From Botryotinia globosa (taxonomy: Eukaryota; Ascomycota; Leotiomycetes; Helotiales; Sclerotiniaceae), in assembly GCA_014898425.1 (NCBI GenBank), contig RCSZ01000010.1, positions 496,001 through 560,000 of the forward strand: a DNA stretch of 64,000 bases. The letters are read 5' to 3'. Position numbers and translations under genes: made by a program. Under the pieces are notes generated by a model. That model saw nothing but the letters and a program-made list of their open reading frames with translations. It ran no database searches and was not told the origin of the DNA. This document shows positions 45,247 through 56,782 of this stretch, one piece after another (the stretch's first letter is position 1; every line of letters begins with the position of its first letter).

Positions 45247-47466
45247 ATGTCTTTAGTCCCATATTCATCTCGAGACAGTCGAGAAATTGTACTGTAGGTT
45301 AAACTTCATTTTTCTGCTCACAATATTTGATTGAATCGGAAGCTGGAAGCTGGCTAGCACATGCATGCTAATATTTAGTCTCACAGTCGTCATGATGATG
45401 CGATCGTTATAAGGGATCCCAATACTCAGCAATTAGTTCTACGAAGTGCCCCTCCCGGTCTCGTCTTGAATGATTGCCCGACATGTCATCGACCATTGCG
45501 CGCACCCTCTCCCGAGCGACAGCAGCCTACTTCTTCTGCTCGTGCAAATGCTTTCATAGCTCCAGAATACTTTCGCATGCTTCATGCTGCAAACAGTGGT
45601 CCCAATGAGCAAGCACCCTCCAGTCCGATTCGCAGACTCGTACAACCTGCCTCTCCATCTGCAAACTATGTACATGATACAGAAGACCATGTAGAATTTG
45701 TGGCAAGTACTCCAGCAGTGGAAACGGGACATACCATAAAGAAGGAAGCTTTCAGCCCAAACTATTTCAAGAGATTCTTCATTGAGGAAAAGGAATTAGG
45801 CCGTGGAGGAAAGGGAGTAGTTCTTTTAGTCCGCCATGAGCTCGATGGGGTGTCTCTCGGTATGAAGATCCAATAATATACAAAATGATGTGCTGACGGG
45901 CTGTAGGTCAATTTGCGTGCAAGAGAGTACCAGTTGGAGATGATCATGCATGGTTAGAGAAAGGTATTATGATTCTCTTTACTCGCAATTCCTGTACTAA
46001 CTTCTACAGTCCTCATTGAGGTTCAACTCTTACAGGGGCTTTCTCACCCAAACCTCGTATCGTATCGACATGTCTGGCTCGAAGACGTTCAATTGAATCG
46101 GTTCAGTCCCTCAGTACCATGCGCCTACATTCTTCAGCAGTATTGCAACTCCGGAGACCTACTACGTTATATCGCTGGACCTACGCCAAATGTGCAGACA
46201 ACAAATGAACAATTGAAGGAGCAAATGCGAAGAAGGTCAAGAGGGGGCGCCGATCGACCTGATCTGAGATCATCGCAGCGAAAATTGCAGTTTGAGGAAA
46301 TTTATTCGTTCTTTAAGGATATTACGTCGGGCCTTGCACATCTACACGCTTCGAATTATATTCATCGAGACTTGAAACCAAGTAACTGCTTGCTACATCA
46401 AGATGGAAGTGATATGAGATGCCTCATAAGCGACTTCGGAGAAGTGCAAGCGGAAAACGTTGTAAGGAAATCGACGGGGTCTACAGGCACGATATCATAT
46501 TGTGCTCCTGAAGTTTTGAAGCAAGATCAGTTTGGTCGATATGGAAATTTCACTACGAAATCTGACATTTTCAGCTTGGGAATGATACTGTATTTCATGT
46601 GTTTTCGACGACTTCCTTACAAGAGTGCAGACAGCTTCGAGGAAGACTTTGAAGACATGGATCTACTTAGGGCTGAAATTAGTACATGGTCTGGATTTCA
46701 AGACGAACGACGAGAGCGACCAGAATTACCAAACCAGCTCTACAACTTTCTCAAGAGATTGCTTGCTGTCAACCCTAACGATCGACCAAGTGCAAATGAG
46801 ATCTTAGAAGCAATCAGAACAGAAAGAGGCTTACAAAATCCAACCCGTGCGCGGCATGGTAGTTCATCGGGAATCCGTGGAAGAATTCAGCTAATTGACT
46901 CACCCATGCCACCCGCAACGCCAGTTAACGAACGAGAACCGAAGCGAGTGCGCTCAAGAGCATATATCGAAGATGCTTCATCCGAGACCTCATCTCGTTC
47001 ATCCTCACCCACACCAACCTCCCAGCTCGCATTGGAAATCAGTCGAACTCGCACTGCTGTTCCTGTTACAAAACCTCACATTACCACTCCACTATTAATG
47101 CCACCACCCACCACGCTTATTGCCTCTTTCAAGAATCGCATATCTCTCTATCGCCACTATGTTGAAACGTGGGCTCATCACAATAAGCAATCTCTTACCT
47201 TATTAGCTAGAGTGTCAATTTTCCTTTTCAAAGTTTTCATGATAACAAAACCATGTCTTTCTTCTCTCGCTAGACGATGGATCTGGTATCCTCTGGTCGT
47301 AATAGCCGCCGTTGAATTAGGGTTCGGAACAAAATTAAGTTGGGGCATATCTGGCGGTCTTTTAGCATTTCATTTCATGGTGGTAGAATTGTTTGATTGG
47401 TTTGGACCTGGCATGTGTAATGGAAGACTTGGGGCGCATGAGCATTGGCATCAGACTGGTTTCTGA
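45247..47466 (+). CDS. IKS1: IKS1-like serine/threonine protein kinase with C-terminal membrane segments
   Basis: Four exons: 45247-45293, 45387-45859, 45907-45963, 46010-47466; 677 aa. The N-terminus MSLVPYSSRDSREIVLRHDD is typical of fungal IKS1, followed by a CPTCHRPL zinc-ribbon-like motif. Kinase domain: glycine loop GRGGKGVV, FACKRV (Lys179), HRDLKPSN (Asp about 313), ISDFGEVQ (Asp about 334), YCAPEVL. Loop insertion between hinge and C-lobe is basic. After a Ser/Pro-rich linker, two hydrophobic stretches follow (ARVSIFLFKVFMI and WYPLVVIAAVELGFG to SGGLLAFHFMVVELF), so the kinase is probably tethered to a membrane. All catalytic residues are present. In yeast IKS1 is a poorly understood kinase. 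The last three exons are joined by 46-47 nt introns. Confidence 0.92.
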
Positions 47467-48109
47467 AGGGGCATTATCCCCCTTTGAAAAGGGTAATTTA
47501 TAGGCGAGCAGGACATCTTTTTGCATTTTGTGGTGTGGGTTCCGATATACCTGCGAAACAAGGCGTTTGCATTTAAGAATCGAATAAACTAATCGATGTG
47601 TATGAGATATGAGAAAATGAAAATGATGATATAGTATAGCAGGGCAGCTTTCACTGGCTAATCAACAATATATGATCTCACAATACCCACCGGGGTACAT
47701 GGTGATATGTGGGATGGGGTCTGCGGCAAGTTACATTCCTGCCTCTCTGCACGACCCGACTTTTGGGCCACTCATAAGCGTGATAAATCGATGGGTTGAG
47801 ATAGCGACTGTTTAAATCCAACTCGGGAATTCTGACTGTACTTACGTAGGGTGCGGAGAGACAAATAATGACATTGTCATGATTTGTGAGGCAACGAAAA
47901 TAAAAACAAGGAACGATATGTGATCCGCTCTCTCTATTTTGCTTCTTTTATCATCTGCCATTTGCCATTTGCCACTTGCTATTCCCTCTTTTCGCCTTGT
48001 TTGTTACCATTTCACAGTCAATTCACCATCTAGAATATAACCACACCTGTGCGGTTCGCTTGATGAATAGAGGTAGCTGAAAAACAGAAAGAAGGAGAGG
48101 AAGCAGAAA
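47467..48109. other. Intergenic spacer
   Basis: About 640 bases; nothing recognised apart from a TTTGCCATTTGCCA direct repeat near 47955-47980. Confidence 0.5.
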
Positions 48110-49048
48110 ATGGAACCGGCTGATGAGCTTATTAGCACTGTCGAGCGTCGAGCAGCCTTTAGCACCAAACGATTTCGCTCCTCTGTTGGTGAATCTGTCC
48201 GTAAGCATGATCCTAAGCTCTGGAATCGAGCTCGCATGTTCATTCGGAGCATTACTCAACGCTACGGGAATTCAATAAGTTCAGTTCGTCTCATTGATGT
48301 TTTCGAAATTGACCTTCACGATCTATGCTAAGACCTTTTCATCGAGACGGCCAAAATTACGCCTGCCAATGAAGCGGAAGCGAAGCCAACCGACTTGTCA
48401 ATCAAGTCATATATGCGCGTGAATTGGGAGAAATATCTCGAATCGCTGTGCTGCCAGCAGGAGAGAGCAACGAAAATCAGTCCGGAAAGCAGCAGAACGT
48501 TCAAGTCGAATCTGCAATCACCAGTACCTCGGCTCGGATATGGATCGATCTCCCCTTCTTGGTGAGAGAATCTCGCTGGTTTTACCGCCCGACTCGCAGC
48601 TCTCGGGATTTGCGGTTCTCAATTGATGTCGTGTGCACTCATGCTATTTCGAGAGGCTCTAGAGACACCACGCCAGCTCCTTGAAAGCGATGCAGCGTTG
48701 ACAGCAGATCGTGCCAATAGAATCCCGCTATCTGAGTTTTTACCCGCAGTATTAGCTTGGCTCTGGTATGGGAGCTACAAGATTCTAGGCCTTTGCGCTC
48801 GGGGCGAATTTTCCTTCAAAGATGATTCCGCCAACGACGATAGAGAGTGGGCCGATGCTGGACAGCTAATAGAAGCTAGTGGAGAACAGCATCATTCGGG
48901 ATTCAACATGCGACGATGGCAATTCTGGAAATTTCGCCTTGAAGAAGTGAGTCACAATACTGAAAGTGGAATTGTTGCTGAGCAAGGGAGGAAGTGCGTC
49001 CAATATCTTCGAGTCTTGGGAGCAGATCACAGGCGGCAGACGCCATGA
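48110..49048 (+). pseudogene. Broken DUF3632-like gene
   Basis: Family-like sequence passes through two frames with stops. Frame A from the ATG at 48110 reaches a TAA at 48329-48331, after which DLFIETAKITPANEAEA continues in the same frame. The likely continuation, NRLVNQVIYARELGEISR and RIWIDLPFL, is one frame away from about 48380. Family sequence then resumes in frame A after a TGA at 48563 with GFTARLAALGICGSQL, FREALETPR, LPAVLAWLWYGSYKILGLC, FNMRRWQFWKFRLEEVSH and VAEQGRK. These blocks fit the fungal DUF3632 family (function unknown). There is no room for an intron at the second shift. I therefore read one nonsense change plus two frameshifts. Sequencing error or a different family cannot be excluded. 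Confidence 0.65.
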
Positions 49049-50866
49049 TCGTGAGATAGCTGGTGATGCTTTTTTTTTCGGTAAACGTTCCGGCTCGGCG
49101 TAAGCAATGGGTTTAGATATCTATTATTGAGGCTGATTGATGAGCTTTTCAAAATTTATGATCTCTTCGTTTTTAACATGAAACCGTTGCATGACTATTA
49201 TTCAATTATCAATAGACAGCTTTTTACAAGTTAGAAACTTATCTCACTACGTCTGTAACGGAGACCAAAAGCTAATATTAATCAGCGTAGCATTTTGCAT
49301 CATTTGGAATATATGTATGCTCGATATAAAGCCAGTCAATTATTGCATTCAGACTGATTTTAGTTTGGACCAATGCATCTCTAAGATATAGCCGCAGTCT
49401 TAGAAGTTGTACTAGCTAGCGAGTTCTCGTCAAATATCAATACTGTGTTATGTATGAGTGTCTAGGAAGAAATGGATGTGTGATTTGTTACAAAATCGAG
49501 AATGTTTCTGGAGGGCGTAGGATGTTGATTGAGAGCCCGTTGGTTTTTAAATGAGCGATCATAGTTCTCACATCCAAAACAGTGCACGATAAAAGAAAAT
49601 GGTTTAGAGCTTGGAGAGACATATTGGATAGAAGTCGAAGATGTTCCCTTACGAGTCTTTTGATTTTGGACTTCTCGGTGATGGGAAAGTGATACTATCA
49701 AGTTGATGGTATTGATCATAGCGCTTTTCGTTCATTTTCTAGCTCAGTTATCTTCGCGTCAGGAGGAAGCGCATTGGGGGGGGGGGGGGGTGTTTGCAAA
49801 GGAATCCGATATTCGTCGGCTGGTCTAGAACTGTATCTTGAACGATAAACCTCACTTTCTCACCAATATAAGATCTGGAGAATACTCCAGTTTGAGGATT
49901 ATATCGTAAGATCTGTTTATGTGTAGCGGTAGTAGTTACTTCTAATATACAACCATCAGTCTTATATATATAAAAATTGGGTACATTTACACTTACCATC
50001 TACGGCATTTCGGGTACCTCGATGAAAACAGTATTGTGTTTGCTTTTGTTCAAAGCCAATGGCCTAGCCAAGCTGATGAAGATGAAAATTGTATGTTGAG
50101 TATTGGGGAGCTTTGAAGCTTAGAAAAGCCTGGAGAACTTATAATTGTGGGATTATAGAATCGATTTTTGTAGGGTTTTTATTGGCCAACTTCGGATTCA
50201 GCACGCTTCGCGTAAATGGTCCCTCAATTGGCATTCTAGAGGTTCCCTAAGGAAAAGCCTCTTGATACCGAGATTGGGGCCATCCTATGGTCTTGGGGAG
50301 ATGGGTTTCTTGTCTGATGCAGATGGATAAGAGCTGCATTAGTAGTTTGGCCCGGTGAATGTGAGGAAATATATGAGGATTTGTATCGTCGATTCAAAAA
50401 AAATCAGTTTTCTGCTGTTTATAACCACAGATCTTTGATCACCTTTCTCATTACATTCGTCCCTTGGGTATATTCGAACGCATGCTTGTCTTGGGTCAAC
50501 AGCCCATTGTACGATTCAACTCTCATCTCGAGAAAGGGTTGGTCTTAGCTGTAAAACCTCGGATAGGGGGGGTTTTCCCAGAATCGTCACTGTACTTGTC
50601 AAATGCTAGAGGAGTCGATGTCAGAACAGAAGTCAAACAGGCTATGAGAGTACCTTGGTGATATAACAACATTGGAATAATATGAGAACAATCTTGTGAC
50701 AGTCTAAAAATAATCCCAGATATTGCGTATATATAATGACTCCTTGACACTTCATTTTTTTTCTTTCTTCTTCTCTCCAGTACCTGAACACTCTCTGAGA
50801 TCCACTCAAAAAAACTCAAAGAACTTCACAAGACAAACCCAAAGACACAAATCACTCAGATTCATC
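49049..50866. other. Intergenic region, no supported gene
   Basis: About 1.8 kb, AT-rich; contains a 15-G run (49776-49790) and A-rich leader sequence for the small gene at 50867. Confidence 0.55.
49776..49790 (+). repeat. Poly-G run of 15
   Basis: Fifteen consecutive G, the second long G run in the window. Confidence 0.9.
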
Positions 50867-51175
50867 ATGGATCAAGAGCACGATCAACATCAACATCATC
50901 ACGTTCATCATCCCGTCCGATGTCTCCTGAAGTACTACTTACGAGTATTCCTCATCAGCATCAACATCGGCTCCATCCTTGCGATTTTGTATTTCTTTTA
51001 CTATCTTCTCCTCCATCCTTTCGACCCGGCGGTCCTCATGGAATCATTGATCGGCGGTTTCGCCGTTGGCTTCGTGCTTAGCTTTGGCTTTTTGCTCGCT
51101 CTTGCGGTCTTTTGGAGTCTCTATGATAGAATCATACTCGTTTATACTCGGATCGTTTTCTTTGCGGGAATTTAG
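50867..51175 (+). CDS. Small His-rich-start membrane protein, hypothetical
   Basis: 102 aa from the ATG at 50867 (TTCATCATGG); the frame is open further up but that part looks like an A/C-rich leader. A His-rich start (DQEHDQHQHHHVHH) is followed by two or three hydrophobic helices (FLISINIGSILAILYFFYYLLL and GFAVGFVLSFGFLLALAVFW). No family recognised. The His-rich segment could bind metal, by analogy only. Confidence 0.5.
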   Translation: MDQEHDQHQHHHVHHPVRCLLKYYLRVFLISINIGSILAILYFFYYLLLHPFDPAVLMESLIGGFAVGFVLSFGFLLALAVFWSLYDRIILVYTRIVFFAGI

Positions 51176-53010
51176 GGAGGCGTATTGAATATGCTGGCGG
51201 GACGGTTGGAGAGACGGATTGAGGCGTTGAGATTTCAGAGGTTGTAGGGGTTTCCAAGGTTCTTACTTTTTGATATCGATTCGGTCTTGGGGCGTTGGTA
51301 GTCGTACTGGAATAATTTAAACTATTTGAAAATTTATAAATATAGCTGAGCGTGCATTGTTGTGATAATGTGAATAGAATCTAAAGGATGGGAACTTGAA
51401 TGTGAGTTGTAGCAGATGATCAAGCGAATAATTTGACATGATCTTTGATACGTGGATCTGGAACAACGGCAATCTGTATGAAAATCCTGACCATGGGGAC
51501 ATTCTTTGTCTTTCTTCGTAATTGTAAGCGACGCAGCTATGCGTCTTTCAAGCTCTGAAGCTATCAAAACGACCCGTAGAATCTTACAGAGCCATTTGTA
51601 CTGTGTCCTAGAGTTGAAGTGTGAAATTTAGCACAGAGAGTAGCACGAGAATACCTGTTATTTCTTTAGGGCGTATCGCAGTGATAGTACGTTGGTATCA
51701 TACGAAATGAATGGACTTGATATAAATCAGGCTTAAATCGATGCTCCTTGTTAACCTGTTTGAAGAAGGAATGCTGCGGTGGTCAAGAAGTATTCGATTA
51801 ATCAAGACAATGTGTACAATGCAAAAACGCCTCAATCAAAGCACAAAGGAATATTAAGCGAGCCCTAGCGACTCAACTCTCCTATCCATCAATCAAAACG
51901 CTTCGAAACAACCCCTGAACAGATATAATATAATTCAAGTCCTACACACAAGTTAATATCTTCCCATCCTTCCTTCCCCTCTCCACGACCTCTGAAGAAA
52001 TTATGACGAATCATACTAAGTTATACCAAAAGACCCTCATCTCATGGAAATGGAGTTCGGCGAGTAGCTACTTCTCTACAGATTACACATTTTCGACTTT
52101 GGGTTATTGTAGTTTAGATGTTAATAGTTTTTAAAATTCCGGGATTTGGGGAGTTCTCGGTGAGTCCAACAAGGCTCAAGACCAGGAATTTCAACGAATT
52201 TTTCCCCCAAAATATTACTGATTTGCTGCTGTAGTCAAGTTACGAAGTGACACTTGTGTTGACGGGAGAAAATAGAAAGGAATAAATAGTATATATTTTC
52301 AAAAACGATAAGATGATTGGATTGAAACAAAATGCGAGGTCTTGTGCAAGAAGAAGAATCGAGATCTAGGGATGAAATAACTAGCTGAGAATTCCGTTCT
52401 GGATGTATTATTCTGTCTTCAATCCTCATTTCAATATTGTATGGAAAGTGGATAACACAAAGAGTGAACGCATTTCATGGTTATATCGCTTCAGCGTAAA
52501 GGATGATCAAGTGTATGACTCTTGCTTTGTGAAGCTGGTGATGGTGATGAAGATGGTGATCTAAATCTATGATTACTAGTAGAATTATTGCTTCAGATAT
52601 ATATCTAGAGAGAAACCATGCTCTTATCAGCTAGTTACACAATATAACGAGTGGTTGAGTGCACGGCACTAGTAAAAGTGTAATATGTGTTAGCAGTAAT
52701 CACAACGAGGTCAGGTAATCATTGTTTCTTTGCTGTTCTCCCCTGACATACAACGCAGGTATTGCCCAAGCTACATATTTGACACTCGAATTTGTTCCTG
52801 AAGTACTCCCGAACATATCCAGAACAAGTTTGTTATCAACTCCTAAGCATGTATATAAATCATTCCATCCTTCGTTCCCGATTAATATTCCTTCCTCAAA
52901 CCACTTCTGCCTGTAAAATTCCTAGATTCCTCAAAGAACCAAGTGGAATATTACAAACAGATCCACTAACACAAAACCCACAAACTCCACAAATCAAATC
53001 CGAAAACATC
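51176..53010. other. Intergenic region, no supported gene
   Basis: About 1.8 kb, AT-rich, short ORFs only. CA-rich sequence just before 53011 looks like a leader. Confidence 0.55.
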
Positions 53011-53424
53011 ATGTCGAGAATACTAACTCAAGCCATCTGTCTATTAGTCGCTCTCATCTACGCATGCTTCATCTCCATAGTCCTCCTGCCCATATTTCTT
53101 GTCTTCAACGGACTTCCAATCCACCCGGGTGAGCTTTTTGGGGCTCTCCGAGGACTACTTGCTGCGAGACTTCCCCGGGCAAGAGATACTCCGGATGACG
53201 AGTTACCAGAAGCTAGACGGGACTGGGTCGTTTCGCGTCACGAGATCATGATGGGGAGAGAATTTCAGATTGCTCAGTATCGCGGCTTTCTTCATGAGTT
53301 ACACGAGCGGGCTGCGAATCGTGCGGCTAACAATGGGCGAGTCATTGCGCCTCCTGAGGTCGTTGATGATTCTAGTTCTGAAGAGGAGTTTGATATTCAT
53401 GATTATGACATGAGCCTTCCTTGA
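53011..53424 (+). CDS. Small membrane-anchored protein, hypothetical
   Basis: 137 aa from the ATG at 53011, which follows a CA-rich leader. A long N-terminal hydrophobic segment (AICLLVALIYACFISIVLLP, then IFLVF) is followed by an Arg-rich helical cytosolic part (GALRGLLAARLPRARD, YRGFLHELHERAANRAANN) and a short acidic end (DDSSSEEEFDIHDYD). Related in layout, though not obviously in sequence, to the small protein at 50867. No family recognised. Confidence 0.5.
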   Translation: MSRILTQAICLLVALIYACFISIVLLPIFLVFNGLPIHPGELFGALRGLLAARLPRARDTPDDELPEARRDWVVSRHEIMMGREFQIAQYRGFLHELHERAANRAANNGRVIAPPEVVDDSSSEEEFDIHDYDMSLP

Positions 53425-54471
53425 TCTCGCTTTTTCCTCGAGAGTGTTTTTCGATATGGTGGTGGTATTCCTCAGGAGGACAGAAAAAATAAAGCTTTTC
53501 CTTTCGCAAATTTAAATAAATCTATACGATCGATGAATTATATTAATTGAGTGATAATAACAGTGTAGCAGTTCAAAAAAAAAAACATTAAAAAAACAGC
53601 CAGTGATCTCAGTCGTTTGAGTGTACTTGATAAGACATGTCCCACTAATACCATCGTTTGATAGGCATCTTGCTTTCCATATGTCTGCCAACGAATTTGA
53701 AGGAAACAATGCATACAACGTTTTTTTTTTTTGTCTTTCGTTCTTTCGTGGTCTAGACAGCCTTTAAAACATGAAAAATGGCAGGATCGTAATCCTCGAT
53801 CTACAGAAAATGTCTCATAACATGTCTTATGTCAAGATCGAATCTATCTCAGTTCAACTCTTACTTACATATGGTCCTTTTGACAGCTATCACGATGAAA
53901 ATGTTTCACCATATCCTAACCCCGTCCTATATCTTACGAATTAATCTGGGACAGACATGTAATGAATGAACCTCCATTTAAGTTGTACTATACAGCTGAA
54001 TTAGTTCATAATATACGTATACTTATACAATATGCGCATATCACATCATGTCTGAATGGCCAAAACAAGCTTCTTTTGGCAAGGCGACGCTTTTTTGATC
54101 GAGTGGTGATGGCGCAAAGTCATTGGTTCTCATTTCTTAAAAAATAGTTTTAGTTCTAATTCTTTAAAAAATACCGAAGATATATTCTAGTATGTGATTA
54201 TACAAGAGTGGCGCTTGCAGTTCCTCGAAAAGTGCGTGTTTCAGTGAATAATTCAAGGGGGAAAGTTCGTAGTCGTCAGGTTTTGGGTCACAGTTCAATA
54301 AGGATAATAAATAGGTGTAGATAATAAGTAAAGGTAAATTTCGTAGTAAAGTCTAGACTGATTATGGTTTCCTCTGACAGAAACAAATATAGACTTGTCA
54401 TATTCGACCGAGAGTTTGCCTGAAGAATGCATGATGTCGTCTCAAGTTTCTCCAGTTATGCCGTAGCACAA
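53425..54471. other. Intergenic region, no supported gene
   Basis: About 1 kb, AT-rich, with A and T homopolymer runs (53574-53596, 53720-53732). No ORF with support. Confidence 0.5.
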
Positions 54472-54747
54472 TCACACCCATGTCTCGTACTTCTCGGATT
54501 CATCATGCACAGGCATTTCTCTTGTCTTTCCATTCCTGGGATGATGCTCAACTTTATTCCAATTTCTCGGATGCATCTCCACGTCGTAATGTGACCGGCC
54601 AGCGGTACGCGAGCGTTTCTTTGCTGCTTGTCTAGAGTCATTCATGCCGTATCTGTGATGTTTGTGGGGCCAGAAGAAAGCCCATGCGAGCATGGCGGCA
54701 AGAACTATCATGCAGAAGGCAACGATGGCAATGTGTTCAGGAAGCAT
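54472..54747 (-). CDS. Small single-pass membrane protein, hypothetical
   Basis: 91 aa from the ATG at 54747: a short lead, one helix (IAIVAFCMIVLAAMLAWAFFW), then a basic His/Arg/Lys-rich cytosolic tail ending acidic. The same frame is open to an ATG at 54990, which would add 81 residues with another hydrophobic stretch; I prefer the short form because it gives a clean anchor topology, but cannot decide from sequence. No family recognised. Confidence 0.45.
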   Translation of the reverse strand: MLPEHIAIVAFCMIVLAAMLAWAFFWPHKHHRYGMNDSRQAAKKRSRTAGRSHYDVEMHPRNWNKVEHHPRNGKTREMPVHDESEKYETWV

Positions 54748-55699
54748 CTTGAGATTGAGACTGGTTGGTATCAGGAGTGTGGTTGATGATGATAAGAAAG
54801 ATGGAGAGTCATCGAGGCATATGTACTCGGAAACTTGGGATTGTTCTTGATTTCTATCATAGTTATATAACAATCCAGTAACGACTAGATCAATGAATGA
54901 AAGTACAAAGAAATTCAGAATTGATTGGGCAATGTTCTTTGTTCTTGAAACATTGTTTTGTCGTGACTCGACGGCACTACCACAAGTCATTACCTGGCGA
55001 ACAACAACAATAATCTCCCAATTACTGGTTGGATGATTGTCAAAGATCCTTTGGTCATAAGCAAGGCTCTGAAAAATGTGAGATTGGCTTCAGAACAGCA
55101 TGCCATGCATTTACAACTCATAATTGGGTGGAGAAGCACTTGCTGTCATAGGGGTACGATAGGATTTTAAAAGCCAGGGTCAAGAACGAATGAATGGTAA
55201 AGAGAATTATGCATGCTTCTGGAACCAAATGGGAGGATGTTGTGAAGTGAAAACTTGACAGGATCTTGAGCTTTAAAGAATTGACTCAAATTCGAATCAA
55301 GCCAATTTATCCAAACACAATAGGTGCAACACTTGCGACGCCATTGGCATTGATGTTGTTCGTTTGTAGAACATTATGAAACACCAATTTTCAGAGTTGT
55401 GGTTGCAAATATGCCTTGTGTTAGAGCATCAGGGGGTCCCAAGGCTATAGGGAAGCTTGGCGGGTCTTACAGTGCAGGGGAGAACCCATAGCCACTAAAA
55501 TCATCGTGAACATAGCGGCGTAGTAAAATCATAACAGGCTGCCATGCCCATCTAACTTTTCATGTGGTTCCAAGGTTACCTTTTCTTCAACCCACGGCTG
55601 TGTTTGGATATTCGACAGGGAGTTCGGGTGACAGTCGTGAAAGGATCTGAGGATCTGCGAATCGGGCACGACTTATACCAAGATATTGCGATATTCGAT
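54748..55699. other. Intergenic region
   Basis: About 950 bases between two divergent small membrane-protein genes; no support for further genes. Confidence 0.5.
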
Positions 55700-56233
55700 A
55701 TGTCCAACCATCACCCATCAACTTCGATTTCTCGAGCACGACTTACACAGTCGTTGCCACCATTACCCGAAGAAGATGCAGTACTTATCGAACCTTACCA
55801 TGATGATCCAGCAGATGATGAAGGTGCGGAGGTCATGGAGGGGATGGGAGGAAACCATATCGATATGAACGAGCCTCCTGGATATGAGCCAATGCACGAT
55901 TATTTGGTCAATAGAGTACGTCGATTAGCTCAAATGAGGCCTCCCGAATATGAATTATCGTCGCCGGACCATACACACGACATACCACTTCAGCATCAAG
56001 AACCTTACCGAGATGACCCCTTCATTATTACGATAGATCCAAACCAACCTCCTCCACCATCTTACGAGGCTTTATATATACAAACACAGAGAGAATTAGA
56101 GATATTGAATGAAGAGATAGATCCAGATATAAGCCATGCCGAGGATGTCTGCAAATGGCTGGTTAGCATGATTTTGATTACTTTAACAATCATTGCTGTT
56201 GGTTTTGCATTCAATTGGGGCCACCCATTCTAA
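55700..56233 (+). CDS. Tail-anchored protein with three PPxY motifs, possible NEDD4/Rsp5 adaptor
   Basis: 177 aa from the ATG at 55700 (TATGTCCAACC); the frame is open upstream to 55562 with a less convincing start. Three PY motifs occur in an acidic, Pro-rich cytosolic region: PPGYE, PPEYE and PPSYE. A short helix (EALYIQTQRELEILNEEI) leads to a C-terminal membrane segment (WLVSMILITLTIIAVGFAFNW) with only four residues after it. PPxY motifs bind WW domains of Rsp5/NEDD4 ubiquitin ligases, and membrane-tethered PY proteins often bring the ligase to transporters. Adaptor role is inference; no sequence family recognised. Confidence 0.65.
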   Translation: MSNHHPSTSISRARLTQSLPPLPEEDAVLIEPYHDDPADDEGAEVMEGMGGNHIDMNEPPGYEPMHDYLVNRVRRLAQMRPPEYELSSPDHTHDIPLQHQEPYRDDPFIITIDPNQPPPPSYEALYIQTQRELEILNEEIDPDISHAEDVCKWLVSMILITLTIIAVGFAFNWGHPF

Positions 56234-56782
56234 GACGGCCCAATCGAATGCCGACGATCGTACAGTTCAGAAGTAAGGGAGGACAATAGTGGAATTATAC
56301 CCGGCTTATGGAAACGGAAATGGGAGCTTGGAGTTTGGAGTTTGAAATCTACAGTTTGAACAAGATTTGGAAATAGGATAACGGTTTGAAAGAAGCGGCT
56401 CCTGAAAGATTGTTTCTAATAGATTAGAATACAATTATTTACAATCTCAAACCTTCAGCATGTTTTGCCAATTTCCACCTCCAACACATCGCGAGGACTT
56501 TCCAATTTGGGGGTGGCACTTTCAACTACCCACCTACGAGCTCCTTGCTATCTAGTATCTACCCCGCCGTTGTCCGAGTATGTGTGATAACACATTTATC
56601 ATTTGAAGCTTCTCTTTCCTTATCATATCCACTGACAATGTCAAGGTAAACTCTCATTGAAAGTATGTACGACATAGGCTAGGTTTGTGTACCAATTTCC
56701 GTTTAAATAGTCTGCAAAGTTCAAACCTCCTTGGATTTACTCTACTCCTTTGCTATTGTTCAAACTGTTATTGATCGTTAGC
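56234..56782. other. Promoter region of the amidase gene
   Basis: About 550 bases. GGAGTTTGGAGTTTG-type repeats near 56325-56360; otherwise nothing recognised. Confidence 0.45.
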
